Positions 33,492-42,525 of a stretch of 64,000 nt of DNA are shown piece after piece. This DNA comes from an uncultured Kiritimatiellota bacterium (GTDB taxonomy: Bacteria > Verrucomicrobiota > Kiritimatiellia > RFP12 > UBA1067): the NCBI GenBank assembly GCA_934675625.1, contig CAKURH010000002.1, positions 1-64,000 of the forward strand, read 5' to 3'. Positions within the stretch are counted from its first letter, which is position 1; the number at the start of each line of letters is the position of its first letter. The notes beneath the pieces were generated by a model. That model searched no databases. It was not told where the DNA came from and saw only the letters and a program-made list of their open reading frames with translations. The position numbers and the translations under genes are program-made.

Positions 33492-35696
33492 TCACACGCC
33501 CCAGATGCGCCGCTGTTCACGGGCCTGCGCCCGCAGCATCGAGAACCCGTTCTCGACGCGGCAGCCCGCCGCCGCCGCGCGCGCGAGGAGCGGCGTCACC
33601 TCCGGCACGTAGCCGAGGTCATAGACGAGCTCCCGCCCCGAAAAGGCGTAGTCGGGAATCGGGTCGACCGGCGTCGCGTTAATCAGGATGTCGAAGCCCG
33701 GACGCGGCGTCCGCCGGTGGAAGACCTCGAACCGCACGCCGAGCGCCCGGAGCGCGACCTTCACGGCCTGCGCCGCGCCGCCGTCGCCGAGAACCGCCGC
33801 CGTCTTCCCCCGCACGTCGCCCGCGAAGGCGACCAGCGCCTCGGAAAAGCCCGCGACGTCCGTGTTGGAGCCGACGTACTTTCCGTTCACGCACGTGACC
33901 GTGTTGACCGCGCCGACCTTCTTCGCCAGCGGGTCGATGCGGTCGAGGAGCGGCATAATCGCCTGCTTGTGCGGAATCGTGACGGCGAGGCCCTTCATCC
34001 CCATCGCCTTCATGAAGGCCAGGGCCTCCGCCGCCGTCTGGGACGGGAACGGCACCATCACCGCGTCCTCGTCCTCGGCGGCGAACGCGGCGTTGTGAAG
34101 TTCGGGCGAGCGCGTCTTCTTCAGCGGCCAGCCCGTCACGCCGTAGAGCGCCGCGTCGCGCGTCACCGCGCGGAAGCGGTACGTCCGCACGAGCTCCTCC
34201 GGCGAGATGTGGCCAATCGCCTCCAGTCCGCCGACCGAGCAGTACGTCCAGAGCGAATGCGTCCGCCCCGCAAGGACGCGCGAGGCGAGCCCCTGCGCGC
34301 CCATCGCGAGCGTGACGTGCGGCACGTCCGTGAGATCCTTTGTCTCCGCGAAAAGCCGCGCGACGTCCGCCATCGACTTCGGCTGGAACGCGACCTTGGC
34401 GATCGCGCCCGCCTTGCCCGACAGCGCGCGGCACTTCGCCGGCAGGTTCTTCACCGGCCCCTTGAAGTCGTGCACGGGGTTGATGAGCCGCCCGTCGGCC
34501 AGCACCGTGTGGTCGATGTCCTGCGTGAAGATGACCGGCACGCCCTTCGGCAGAAGCTTCGGGAAGTCCTTCGCCCGCGCGCGTTCGGACGGCTTCAGGA
34601 GGTCGATGCGCAGTTCCACCATGTCCGTGAAGTAGCGCTGTGACGCATACTGCGCGAGGTCTTCCGCAAGCGTCGCGCCCGTCAGCGTGAGGCAGATGCG
34701 CGGACGCGCCGCCTCGTCCGCGAGAATCGCGTCCGCCAGCACGAGCGCCACCGCCGCCTCGACGACGGGCACGGCGCGGCGGACGATGCACGGGTCGTGG
34801 CGGCCCTTCATCGCAAGGCGCGCGGGCTTCATCGTCGCGAGATCGACCGACCTCTGCTCCTTGTAGATCGTCGGCGTCGGCCGCAGCGCGACATGGAACG
34901 TGACGGGCATGCCGCTCGTGCGCCCGCCGAGAATGCCACCCTGGCGGTTCGTCTTCGTGCGCACGCCGCCGTCCGTGCCGACGACAAAGGCGTCGTTGAA
35001 CGCGCTGCCGAGGAGATCCGGCGCGCGGAGGCCGTCGCCGAAGCTCACGGCCTTCACGCCGGGAATCGCGAAGAGCGCGGCGGAAAGTTCCGATTCAAGT
35101 CCGTCGAAAAGCGCGCCGCCCAGCCCCGGCGGCAGGCCCGTCACCGTGCCGGAAATCCAGCCGCCGACGGAATCGCCCGCGTCGCGCGCCGCCTCGATCT
35201 CGCGCACCATCCGCCGTTCGCCCGTCTGGCCGTGGATCGACTCGACGGACGCCGCGACCGCGATGCCGCGCGCCGCGAGGAACTGCTTGCAGAGTCCGCC
35301 CGCCGCGCAGACGGCCGCCGTGAGGCGCCCCGAATTCTTGCCGCCGCCCGTCGGGATGACGCCCGTCTCGACCCACTGGCCGAAGTCGGCGTGGCCGGGA
35401 CGCGGCACCGTGCGCGCCGCGCCGTAGTCGCGTGGCCGCGCGTCGGCGTTGCGGATTTCGCCACAGACCGTCTCGCCCGTCGTGACGCCGTCCGCGACGC
35501 CCGCCGTGAAGACGACGGCATCCGCCTCGCGCCGCTGGGTCGACAGCCGGTCGCGTCCCGGCGCGCGCCGTTCCATGAACGCCGCGAGAGCCGCCGCATC
35601 GACGGCGAATCCCGTCGGGAACCCCGACAGCACAAACCGAATCGCGCGCGCGTGCGATGCGCCGCGTATGTCAAGCTTCAAGCATTTTCCGAACAT
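33492..35696 (-). CDS. aroCDE: Trifunctional chorismate synthase / 3-dehydroquinate dehydratase / shikimate dehydrogenase (AroC-AroD-AroE fusion)
   Basis: One uninterrupted 734-aa frame. AroC is about 1-330: RGASHARAI, RPGHAD, GGGKNSGR, GGILGGRTSGMP, KGRHDPCIVRRAVPVVEA. AroD type I is about 331-510: ICLTLTGATLAED, VELRIDLL, NPVHDF (His409), GAIAKVAF (Schiff-base Lys434), MGAQGLASRVL. AroE is about 515-734: GVTGWPLKKTRSPELHN, GLAVTIPHKQAI (catalytic Lys577), GAVNTV, GSNTDVAGF, then a shortened nucleotide domain (VLGDGGAAQAV). The AroD part lacks about 40 residues that normally carry the R/EGG segment. The start follows GAGGAAAAG, 14 bases after ruvA. With aroKB and aroA it supplies every step from DAHP to chorismate. 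Confidence 0.93.
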   Translation of the reverse strand: MFGKCLKLDIRGASHARAIRFVLSGFPTGFAVDAAALAAFMERRAPGRDRLSTQRREADAVVFTAGVADGVTTGETVCGEIRNADARPRDYGAARTVPRPGHADFGQWVETGVIPTGGGKNSGRLTAAVCAAGGLCKQFLAARGIAVAASVESIHGQTGERRMVREIEAARDAGDSVGGWISGTVTGLPPGLGGALFDGLESELSAALFAIPGVKAVSFGDGLRAPDLLGSAFNDAFVVGTDGGVRTKTNRQGGILGGRTSGMPVTFHVALRPTPTIYKEQRSVDLATMKPARLAMKGRHDPCIVRRAVPVVEAAVALVLADAILADEAARPRICLTLTGATLAEDLAQYASQRYFTDMVELRIDLLKPSERARAKDFPKLLPKGVPVIFTQDIDHTVLADGRLINPVHDFKGPVKNLPAKCRALSGKAGAIAKVAFQPKSMADVARLFAETKDLTDVPHVTLAMGAQGLASRVLAGRTHSLWTYCSVGGLEAIGHISPEELVRTYRFRAVTRDAALYGVTGWPLKKTRSPELHNAAFAAEDEDAVMVPFPSQTAAEALAFMKAMGMKGLAVTIPHKQAIMPLLDRIDPLAKKVGAVNTVTCVNGKYVGSNTDVAGFSEALVAFAGDVRGKTAAVLGDGGAAQAVKVALRALGVRFEVFHRRTPRPGFDILINATPVDPIPDYAFSGRELVYDLGYVPEVTPLLARAAAAGCRVENGFSMLRAQAREQRRIWGV

Positions 35697-35710
35697 CTTT
35701 TCCTCTTCCG

Positions 35711-36301
35711 CTAACGGCTCGCCAACGCGAGCTTGATGACCTGCTCGACCGAATCGACGGCAGGGTTCTTCGCGAGGATGTCCGTCACCATCTTCGCGCT
35801 CGTCTCGTCGCTGAAGCCGAGCGCGCGGAGCGCGGCGACCGCATCGGCGGCGACCGGCGAGGCGACCGACCCGTCGCCCCCGCGCGCGGCGAACGCGAGC
35901 GCGTCCACCTTGTCCTTCAGCTCGACGCAGATCTTCTCTGCCGTCTTCTTGCCGACGCCCTTCACCGCCGCGAGCCGCTTTGCGTCCCGCGCCGCGATGG
36001 CAAGCGCCAGCTCGCCGACGGATGCGCCCGAGAGAATCGCGAGCGCAATCTTCGGCCCGACACCCGAAACGCCCGTCAGCTTCACGAAAAGCTCGCGCTC
36101 GTTCGCCGTCGCGAAGCCGAAAAGCAGTTCGTCGTCCTCGCGCACGCAATGGTACGCGAGAAGCTTCGCCTCCGAACCCTCGCGCGGCAGCCTCTCGTAG
36201 GTCGAAATCGGAATCAGCAGTTCGTAGCCGACGCCCGCCGCCTCAATCACCGCACGCGTCGGCGCCTTCTCGACCACGATGCCTCGTATGTAGGCAATCA
36301 C
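35711..36301 (-). CDS. ruvA: Holliday junction branch-migration subunit RuvA
   Basis: 196 aa. The N-terminal OB domain (IAYIRGIVVEKAPTRAVIEAAGVGYELLIP), the helix-hairpin-helix domain (LTGVSGVGPKIALAILSG; AVKGVGKKTAEKICVELKDK) and domain III (ADAVAALRALGFSDETSAKMV) are all present. I use GTG 36301 because it gives the family start V/M-I-A-Y-I-R-G; longer frames read into the upstream gene. It binds four-way junctions with RuvB. Neither ruvB nor ruvC is adjacent. It sits 10 bases after the pyrophosphorylase gene. Confidence 0.95.
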   Translation of the reverse strand: MIAYIRGIVVEKAPTRAVIEAAGVGYELLIPISTYERLPREGSEAKLLAYHCVREDDELLFGFATANERELFVKLTGVSGVGPKIALAILSGASVGELALAIAARDAKRLAAVKGVGKKTAEKICVELKDKVDALAFAARGGDGSVASPVAADAVAALRALGFSDETSAKMVTDILAKNPAVDSVEQVIKLALASR

Positions 36302-36311
36302 GGCACGCGCG

Positions 36312-37649
36312 TCACTCCGCCCCCAGCGCGAGACCGATCTTCGCGAGATCCTGCGCGTCAAGCGCGTAGACGGGGTCAATCTCGATCGGGAGGTCCTTCG
36401 GAACCGTCACGCCAATCTCGGCGAACCACTTCGTCCACTTCGCCCGCAGGTCGGCCTGGCACGTCGCGGGCGAGTCATTGCCCTCGGCGTTCTTGACCGG
36501 CGAGAACTCCTCCTTCGGATCGAACGCGAGAAACGCCGCGCGTTTCGCCTTCGGCAGGATGTCGAAGATGAACTTCTCGAACTTGTAGCCGTTGGGCTCC
36601 TTCGGCTGGACGATCTTGCCGTCCGCGACGAACGGGATCTTCTTGAACGCGAGGTGGAGCGGCATCGCCTTCGCGGCCTCGCGGGCGAGGAACGCGCGGT
36701 CGAAGACGTGGATCGCCGGCGAGCCGTAGCGGAAGTAGAGCTTGCCGTCCTTCTCGCGCAGGCACTGCTCCTTCGTCATCTCGGTGTACTCGACCATGCG
36801 GAAGGTCTTGCCGAACTGCATCGGGATGCCGACCTTCTCGAACGGGTCGCGCTTCGCGCAGAGCTTGAGCGAGTACTCCGACTTCTGGAGCACGTGATAG
36901 CCGATGAACGCCGGATCGGCGATCTCGACGAGCGGGTTGTCGACCTGGAAGAAGAAGACGGACTTGATGCCGCGCGCGCGCATGTCGTCCAGCGCGCCCG
37001 AGCGACGGAGCGCCGCGAGGAGGCCGCCGTGCCCGTCCGGGCTCATGAAGATGTGTCCGGGACGGTCGAGGATGATCTTGCCGTCCTTCGTCATGCCGGG
37101 CCACATGCCCTGCGTGAAGAAGAAGACGTTCTTCGGGTCGAGCCCGAAGAAGTCGTTCTCCTCAAAGCACCGCTGCGTCGCCGCGTTGTTCGCCTCGCTC
37201 GTCATCACGTAGAACGGGATCGTCGCGCCATAGCGGATCGACCGCGCGAGAATCTTGCGCGCGTGGAAGTAGAAGAGCGGCGCGCCGGTGATCGGACCGA
37301 TCGAGAAGCAGCCCTTCGGGCCGTCGTAGCCGAGGCGCGAGCCCTGCCCGCCCGCGACGAGGAGCGCCGCGACGCGCCCGGCCCGCAGTTCCTTCTCGCC
37401 GGCGGCAATCGCCTTCTTCAGGGCCGCGCCCGACAGCTCGGCGACCTTCGGCGCCAGACCCGTCGAGGAGTCGAAGCGGTCGCCGCCCGTCTCCAGCGCG
37501 GCCGCGCACTGCTTCAGGCTCTTCGGCTCGATCGTCGCGACCTGCGCGAGCAGTTCCTTGCGCTCGTTCTTCGCGAGCCTCTTCCAATAGGCGAGCACGT
37601 GTTCCTGCCCGCACGACTTCAGCAGCCTCTCGGCCTCGGTGTAGTTCAT
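36312..37649 (-). CDS. UDP-N-acetylhexosamine pyrophosphorylase (eukaryote-like UDPGP family)
   Basis: 445 aa. It makes UDP-GlcNAc or UDP-GalNAc from UTP and the sugar-1-phosphate. The UTP loop is LLVAGGQGSRLGYDGPKGCFSIGP. Further motifs are FYVMTSEANN, MSPDGHGGLLAAL, FFFQVDNPL and VEYTEM, which are typical of the UAP1/AGX branch. This type replaces bacterial GlmU in several PVC bacteria, which supports the taxonomic guess. It lies between infB (41 bases) and ruvA (10 bases) in the nusA run. The ATG at 37649 is the only start giving the N-terminal helical domain. Confidence 0.9.
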   Translation of the reverse strand: MNYTEAERLLKSCGQEHVLAYWKRLAKNERKELLAQVATIEPKSLKQCAAALETGGDRFDSSTGLAPKVAELSGAALKKAIAAGEKELRAGRVAALLVAGGQGSRLGYDGPKGCFSIGPITGAPLFYFHARKILARSIRYGATIPFYVMTSEANNAATQRCFEENDFFGLDPKNVFFFTQGMWPGMTKDGKIILDRPGHIFMSPDGHGGLLAALRRSGALDDMRARGIKSVFFFQVDNPLVEIADPAFIGYHVLQKSEYSLKLCAKRDPFEKVGIPMQFGKTFRMVEYTEMTKEQCLREKDGKLYFRYGSPAIHVFDRAFLAREAAKAMPLHLAFKKIPFVADGKIVQPKEPNGYKFEKFIFDILPKAKRAAFLAFDPKEEFSPVKNAEGNDSPATCQADLRAKWTKWFAEIGVTVPKDLPIEIDPVYALDAQDLAKIGLALGAE

Positions 37650-37690
37650 CGACTGGTCTCCCGTTTGCTCTCTCGTTTTCGTTAGTTCCC

Positions 37691-40231
37691 TTACAGACTC
37701 CTCGGCAGCTCTTCCAGCGAGTAGCACTCGATCGTGTCGCCGACCTGGAAGCCCTCGTAGTTCGCGAAGCACACGCCGCATTCCTGCTGGCCCGTCACTT
37801 CCTTCACCTCGTCCTTGAAGTGGCGCAGCGTCTGCACCTTGCCGTCCCACACCTGCGCCTTGTTGCGGAGGATGCGGAACCGCTCCTTGGCGACGAGCTT
37901 GCCGTCGAGCATCTGCGAGCCGGCGATCTTGCCGAGCTTGCCGATGTCGTAGATCGCCTTGATCTCGGCGTGGCCGAGGACGACCTCCTTGAACTCCGGC
38001 GGCAGCAGGTCGAGCATGCAGTTCTTGACGTGATCGAGCAGTTCGTAGATGATGCGGAAGGAGTTGATCCGGACGCCGTCGTGGCGCGCCTGCTGCTGAA
38101 CGCCCGCGTCGTTGCCGATGTCGAAGCCGACGAGGATCGCCTTGCCGGCGGCGGCGGACTTGACGTCGGTGAGCGAGACGTTGCCCGTGCCCGTGCCGAT
38201 GACGTTCAGGCCGACCTTCTCGGACTTGATCTCGTTCAGCGCCTGCACGATCGCCTCCAGCGAGCCCTGCGTGTCGGACTTCACGATCACGTTGAGCTCG
38301 CGCTTGCCCTCGGCGGCCATCGCGCTCATGAGCGCGTCGAGCGTCGCGGCCTTCGAGGTCGAGAGGGCCTCCTCCTTCTTCTCCTGCGCGGTCTGCTCGG
38401 CGAGCGTGCGCGCGCGCTTCTCGTCGAGCATGACGCGGAACTCGCTGCCGGCCTCGGGCACGCCCGAAAGGCCCGTGCACTTCACCGGCGTCGCCGGCGG
38501 GGCCTCCTTGATGCGGCGGCCGTGGTCGTCGATGAGCGCGCGCACCTTGCCGAAGTGCTCGCCGATGAGAATCGCGTCCCCGACCTTGAGCGTGCCGCCC
38601 GTGACGAGCAGCGTCGCGCACGGACCGAGGCCCTGCTGCAGCTCGGACTCGATCACGAAGCCGTTCGCGCGGCGGTTCGGGTTCGCCTGAAGCTCCAGCA
38701 CCTCCGCCTGCACGAGGATGTTCTCCAGGAGCGCGTCCACGCCAAGCCCCGTCACGCCCGAAACGGGGCAGCAGATGATGTCGCCGCCCCAGTCCTCCGG
38801 CGTCAGGCCCCGCTTCTGGAGCTGCTGCTTGACGCGGTCGACGTTCGCCGTCGGCTTGTCGGCCTTCGTGATCGCGACCATGATCTGCACGCCCGTCTGG
38901 CGGCAGACCTTGATGCACTCCTCGGTCTGCGGCATGATGCCGTCGTCGGCCGCCACGATGAGGACGGCGATGTCGGTGATCTGCGCGCCGCGCGCCCGCA
39001 TCGCGCTGAACGCGGCGTGGCCGGGCGTGTCGAGGAACGTGATCTTCTTGCCCGCGATCTCGACCTGGTAGGCGGAGATCTGCTGGGTGATGCCGCCGGC
39101 CTCGCCCGCCGCGACGTGCTCCTTGCGGATGTAGTCCATCAGCGTCGTCTTGCCGTGGTCGACGTGGCCGAGGAACGTGACGACCGGCGCGCGCGGCTTC
39201 AGCGTCTCGGGCGCGTCCTCCGGAATGAGGTCGTCAGCGTCGATCGCCTTCAGGACCGGCTTCGCCGCCGCCTTGTCGCGGGCGTGCTCGATCGTCACCT
39301 TGAAGCCGTACTTCTGCGCGACCTTCGTCGCGACATCCGGCTCGACGCGCTGGTTGATGGACGCAAGCACCTTCAGGCCCATCAGGTCGGCGATCAGGCG
39401 GTTCGGCTTGATGTTGAGCTTCGCCGCGAGATCCTTGACGATCACGGCGCCGCGAATCGAAATCTCCTTGTTCGCCTCGTCGACGGAGATGCGGCTGCCC
39501 TGCTCCATCACCTTCGGCGCCACCACGCGCGGCGCGCCCTTGTCAAAGCCCTTCGCGCCCTCGCGGTCCTTCCGGCCCTTGCGGTCGTCACGCCCGGCGA
39601 CGCCCACGGAAATCGTCGGCTTCGGCGGTTTCGGCTTCGGGGCGGCCGCGACGGAAATCGAGATCGTCGCCGCCGGCCGCGCGTGCTGGAGCGGCTTGAA
39701 CCCGGCCGCCGTCAAGCCCGTCTTCGCGGCGGAAATCGTCGGCAGGATCTTCGGCTTCACGCCTGGCGCCATGCGAATCTTGGGGGCGACCGGGGCAGTC
39801 GGGGCGGCTGAAACCGCCCCCTTCGAGACAGGCGCCGCGACCGCCGCCGAGGAAGCCGCCCCTTGCGAGACGGACAGCGCGACAGCCACCGACGGCGATG
39901 ATGACGGCTTCGCCTCGCCCGTCGCCGGTGCCGCGAACGTGACGACCTTGCCTTCGGCCGCGTCCTTCGCGATCTTCAGGTGCTCGGCGAGCTTCGCCTT
40001 CTGCGCGGCGAAGAACGCGGCGTTCAGCTCGGCCGCACGCTTCGTCTTGGCCGCGCGCTTCGCCGCGACATCGGCCTTCGGCGCGTTCGCGAGCGCCAGC
40101 TTGAGCGCGGCGAGCTCGCCGTCGTCAACCGAACTGATTGCGCTCGTGACCTCGACGCCGGCCTTTTCGGCAACACGGAGAACCTCAGCACTCGTGACGC
40201 CCGCCTCCTTGGCAATTTCACAGACTCTCAT
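37691..40231 (-). CDS. infB: Translation initiation factor IF-2
   Basis: 846 aa. The N-terminal IF2N-like segment (MRVCEIAKEAGVTSAEVLRVAEKAG) is followed by an alanine/valine/serine-rich linker (about 60-230), a second IF2N-like region (RISVDEANKEISIRGAVIVKDLAAKL) and the GTPase domain: GHVDHGKTT, DTPGHAAF, TKADKP. The C-terminal domains bind fMet-tRNA. It delivers initiator tRNA to the ribosome. It lies 4 bases after nusA, the classic nusA-infB order, but rbfA and truB do not follow. Confidence 0.97.
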   Translation of the reverse strand: MRVCEIAKEAGVTSAEVLRVAEKAGVEVTSAISSVDDGELAALKLALANAPKADVAAKRAAKTKRAAELNAAFFAAQKAKLAEHLKIAKDAAEGKVVTFAAPATGEAKPSSSPSVAVALSVSQGAASSAAVAAPVSKGAVSAAPTAPVAPKIRMAPGVKPKILPTISAAKTGLTAAGFKPLQHARPAATISISVAAAPKPKPPKPTISVGVAGRDDRKGRKDREGAKGFDKGAPRVVAPKVMEQGSRISVDEANKEISIRGAVIVKDLAAKLNIKPNRLIADLMGLKVLASINQRVEPDVATKVAQKYGFKVTIEHARDKAAAKPVLKAIDADDLIPEDAPETLKPRAPVVTFLGHVDHGKTTLMDYIRKEHVAAGEAGGITQQISAYQVEIAGKKITFLDTPGHAAFSAMRARGAQITDIAVLIVAADDGIMPQTEECIKVCRQTGVQIMVAITKADKPTANVDRVKQQLQKRGLTPEDWGGDIICCPVSGVTGLGVDALLENILVQAEVLELQANPNRRANGFVIESELQQGLGPCATLLVTGGTLKVGDAILIGEHFGKVRALIDDHGRRIKEAPPATPVKCTGLSGVPEAGSEFRVMLDEKRARTLAEQTAQEKKEEALSTSKAATLDALMSAMAAEGKRELNVIVKSDTQGSLEAIVQALNEIKSEKVGLNVIGTGTGNVSLTDVKSAAAGKAILVGFDIGNDAGVQQQARHDGVRINSFRIIYELLDHVKNCMLDLLPPEFKEVVLGHAEIKAIYDIGKLGKIAGSQMLDGKLVAKERFRILRNKAQVWDGKVQTLRHFKDEVKEVTGQQECGVCFANYEGFQVGDTIECYSLEELPRSL

Positions 40232-40235
40232 GGGC

Positions 40236-41522
40236 TTAGGCTTCCTCTCCCTCGTGCGCTTCCGCCGTCAGCGCGGCCACGGCCTTCGCCGCCGCGTAGA
40301 CGCCCTTCGCCGTCACTTCGTCAAGGCCCGTCGCGGCGATGAAGCTCGCCTCGTCCTCTTCCGCAATGCCGTCGACCGTGAGATAGCCCGCGTCAGCCAT
40401 CTGCGTCGCGACCGCCGTGGAGACGGAGAACATCTCGGCGAGCTCCTTGATGGCTGCGGCCTTCTGATCCTCGAACGAGGCCGTCGCCATCGACTTCTTC
40501 ACCTCGACGTGCCAGCCCGTCAGCTTCGTCGCGAGGCGCACGTTCTGGCCACGCTTGCCGATCGCGAGCGAATACTGGTCGGCCGCCGCCGTGCAGCGCA
40601 CCGTGTTCGGCACCGCCGGGTCGATCTCGATGGACTCCAGCTTCGCCGGCGCGAGCGCCTGGGCGACGTACTGGCGGATGTCCTCGTTCCAGCGCACGAT
40701 GTCGATCTTCTCGCCGGAAAGCTCGTTGACGATCGACCGCACGCGGCTGCCGCGCTGGCCGACGCACGCGCCGACCGGATCGACCGACTCGTTCGACGTG
40801 CGCACCGCGAGCTTCGCCCGGTAGCCGGGGTCGCGGCTCACGCCCATGATTTCCACGACGCCGTCGGCAATCTCGCTCACCTCCAGACGGAACAGCGCCT
40901 CGACGAACTTGCCGTCGGCGCGCGAGAGCGTCACGGACGGCCCCTTCGCCTCGGGGTCGACGCGCTTGATGATCGCGCGGATCGGGTCGCCGACCTGATA
41001 GTCCTCCGTCGGGATGCGCTCCTTGGCCGGCAACACCATCTCGGTCTTGCCGACCGTCACGTAGGTGTCGCGGTGGACGACGGCGGAGACCGTGCCGGAC
41101 ACGATGTCGCCGACGCGGTCGCGGTATTCGCTGAAGGTGTTCGTGCGCTCGGCCTCGCGAATCTTCAGGTTGATCATCTGCCGCGACATCTGCGCCGCAA
41201 TGCGGCCAAGGCGCGACGCCGGCATCTCGACCTCGATCGTCTCGCCTTCCGCCACGGGGTTGCCGTGGTTGTAGCGCGTCGCGCGCGCCGTCGAGATGAA
41301 GCCGACGCCCGTGTCTTCGTCGGACACGACCAGCGTGTCGTAGACGTGGAGTGAAAGATCCTTGCGGTCAATGGCGACGCGCAAGTCGTTCGTCACGGTT
41401 GAATTCTTGCGGGCCGCCTGGGCAATCGCCTGCTCAATCGCCGTCAAGACGATTTCGCGGCTCACGCCACGCTCACTCTCAATGTGCTGCACGACCGCGA
41501 GCAGCTGACTGTTCATCGCCAT
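40236..41522 (-). CDS. nusA: Transcription elongation/termination factor NusA
   Basis: 428 aa. The N-terminal polymerase-binding domain (LLAVVQHIESERGVSREIVLTAIEQAI) leads to the S1 domain (VGDIVSGTVSAVVHRDTYVTVGKTEMVLP), the KH domains (GACVGQRGSRVRSIVNELSGEKIDIV; YSLAIGKRGQNVRLATKLTGW) and a C-terminal helical repeat. It modulates pausing, termination and antitermination. The start follows AAAAAAGGAGTGAAAA. It heads the long nusA-infB-...-aro run. No rimP precedes it. Confidence 0.97.
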   Translation of the reverse strand: MAMNSQLLAVVQHIESERGVSREIVLTAIEQAIAQAARKNSTVTNDLRVAIDRKDLSLHVYDTLVVSDEDTGVGFISTARATRYNHGNPVAEGETIEVEMPASRLGRIAAQMSRQMINLKIREAERTNTFSEYRDRVGDIVSGTVSAVVHRDTYVTVGKTEMVLPAKERIPTEDYQVGDPIRAIIKRVDPEAKGPSVTLSRADGKFVEALFRLEVSEIADGVVEIMGVSRDPGYRAKLAVRTSNESVDPVGACVGQRGSRVRSIVNELSGEKIDIVRWNEDIRQYVAQALAPAKLESIEIDPAVPNTVRCTAAADQYSLAIGKRGQNVRLATKLTGWHVEVKKSMATASFEDQKAAAIKELAEMFSVSTAVATQMADAGYLTVDGIAEEDEASFIAATGLDEVTAKGVYAAAKAVAALTAEAHEGEEA

Positions 41523-41598
41523 TTTTCACTCCTTTTTTCTGTCAAAAATCAAAACACGCCCTTCGGTCGATCCGCTGGATCACCGAAAAGACACGCAT

Positions 41599-41627
41599 AG
41601 AATACCCTTTCTGTCCGAAAATGTCAA
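41599..41627 (-). promoter_or_regulatory. nusA operon promoter
   Basis: Consensus TTGACA (41627-41622), 17 bases, then TATTCT (41604-41599). The leader is about 70 nt and ends in a strong ribosome site. Confidence 0.75.
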
Positions 41628-41648
41628 TGCGGCCCCGTTCCGACGGAC

Positions 41649-42521
41649 TCAACCTCCCAAAAGCCGAAGGTAGGCGCGCACGAGCGCAGTGCCACCGAAC
41701 ATCCAGACGAGGCAACCGAGACAGATGTACGGGCCGTAGGGGATTTCGACGAACCGCCCGAACTTCGTCTTTGACAACGCGACCATCGAAAGCCCCACAA
41801 CCGAGCCGAAGACGGACGAGAGCATCAGCGTGACAAGCACCGCCACCGGCCCGAACAGCGCGCCGACCGCCCCCATCAGGAAGACGTCTCCGAGCCCCAT
41901 CGCCTCGCGCCTGAACGCCTTCGAGCCGAGAAAACGAATCAGCCAGAGGAGTCCGAAGCCGAAGGCCAAACCCACAAGCGAATTCACGAGCGGCGACAGA
42001 CGCACGAGCAAAGGTTCGTCGCAACCGTCAGCAAAGCCGAAGGCCGTGAAGACGAGAGCCTCCGCCACGCCGAGGATCATGCCGCCGACCGTGACGAAGT
42101 CCGGCAGCAGCTTATGGTCGAAGTCGATCATCGAACCGACGATCATCAGGGAAATCCAGATCCACATGATGACCAAATGCAGCACGAGCGGACTCCACAG
42201 CGGCTCGTTTCCGACGAGGGCCAGTCCAAACTTCTGGAACGCCGCGAGAAAGAGGCAGCCGCCGAGCAGTTCGACGAGAATGTAGCGCGGCGAAATCGGC
42301 GCGCGGCAGTTCGCGCACTTTCCGCGCAGGGCGAGCCATGAGAGAATCGGGATGTTCTGATACCAGCGAATCGCCGCGCCGCAGGTCGGGCAGTGCGACG
42401 GGGGGCGCACAATCGACTCACCGCGCGGCACGCGCCAGATGACGACGTTCAGGAAGCTCGCGACGCACGCGCCGAATGCAAACGAGAACAGCGACAAGAT
42501 GTGGAAAAGGCCGAAATCCAC
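41649..42521 (-). CDS. pilD: Type IV prepilin peptidase / N-methyltransferase
   Basis: 290 aa, about 7-8 membrane segments. The N-terminal cytosolic zinc site is two CX2C pairs (CPTCGAAI... and CANCRAPI). The aspartyl-protease aspartates lie in MIDFDHKLLPD and in MGLGDVFLMGAVG. FLNVVIWRVPRGESIVRPPSHCP is the family start. It cleaves and methylates prepilins of type IV pili or type II secretion systems; no pilin genes are in the window. It starts 4 bases after gpsA. Confidence 0.95.
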   Translation of the reverse strand: MDFGLFHILSLFSFAFGACVASFLNVVIWRVPRGESIVRPPSHCPTCGAAIRWYQNIPILSWLALRGKCANCRAPISPRYILVELLGGCLFLAAFQKFGLALVGNEPLWSPLVLHLVIMWIWISLMIVGSMIDFDHKLLPDFVTVGGMILGVAEALVFTAFGFADGCDEPLLVRLSPLVNSLVGLAFGFGLLWLIRFLGSKAFRREAMGLGDVFLMGAVGALFGPVAVLVTLMLSSVFGSVVGLSMVALSKTKFGRFVEIPYGPYICLGCLVWMFGGTALVRAYLRLLGG

Positions 42522-42525
42522 GGTT

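Noticed and set aside
35697..36149. An N-terminal extension of the AroC-AroD-AroE protein into the ruvA region
   Set aside because: The upstream codons are an out-of-frame reading of ruvA; the ATG at 35696 has a strong ribosome site and gives the AroC N terminus.
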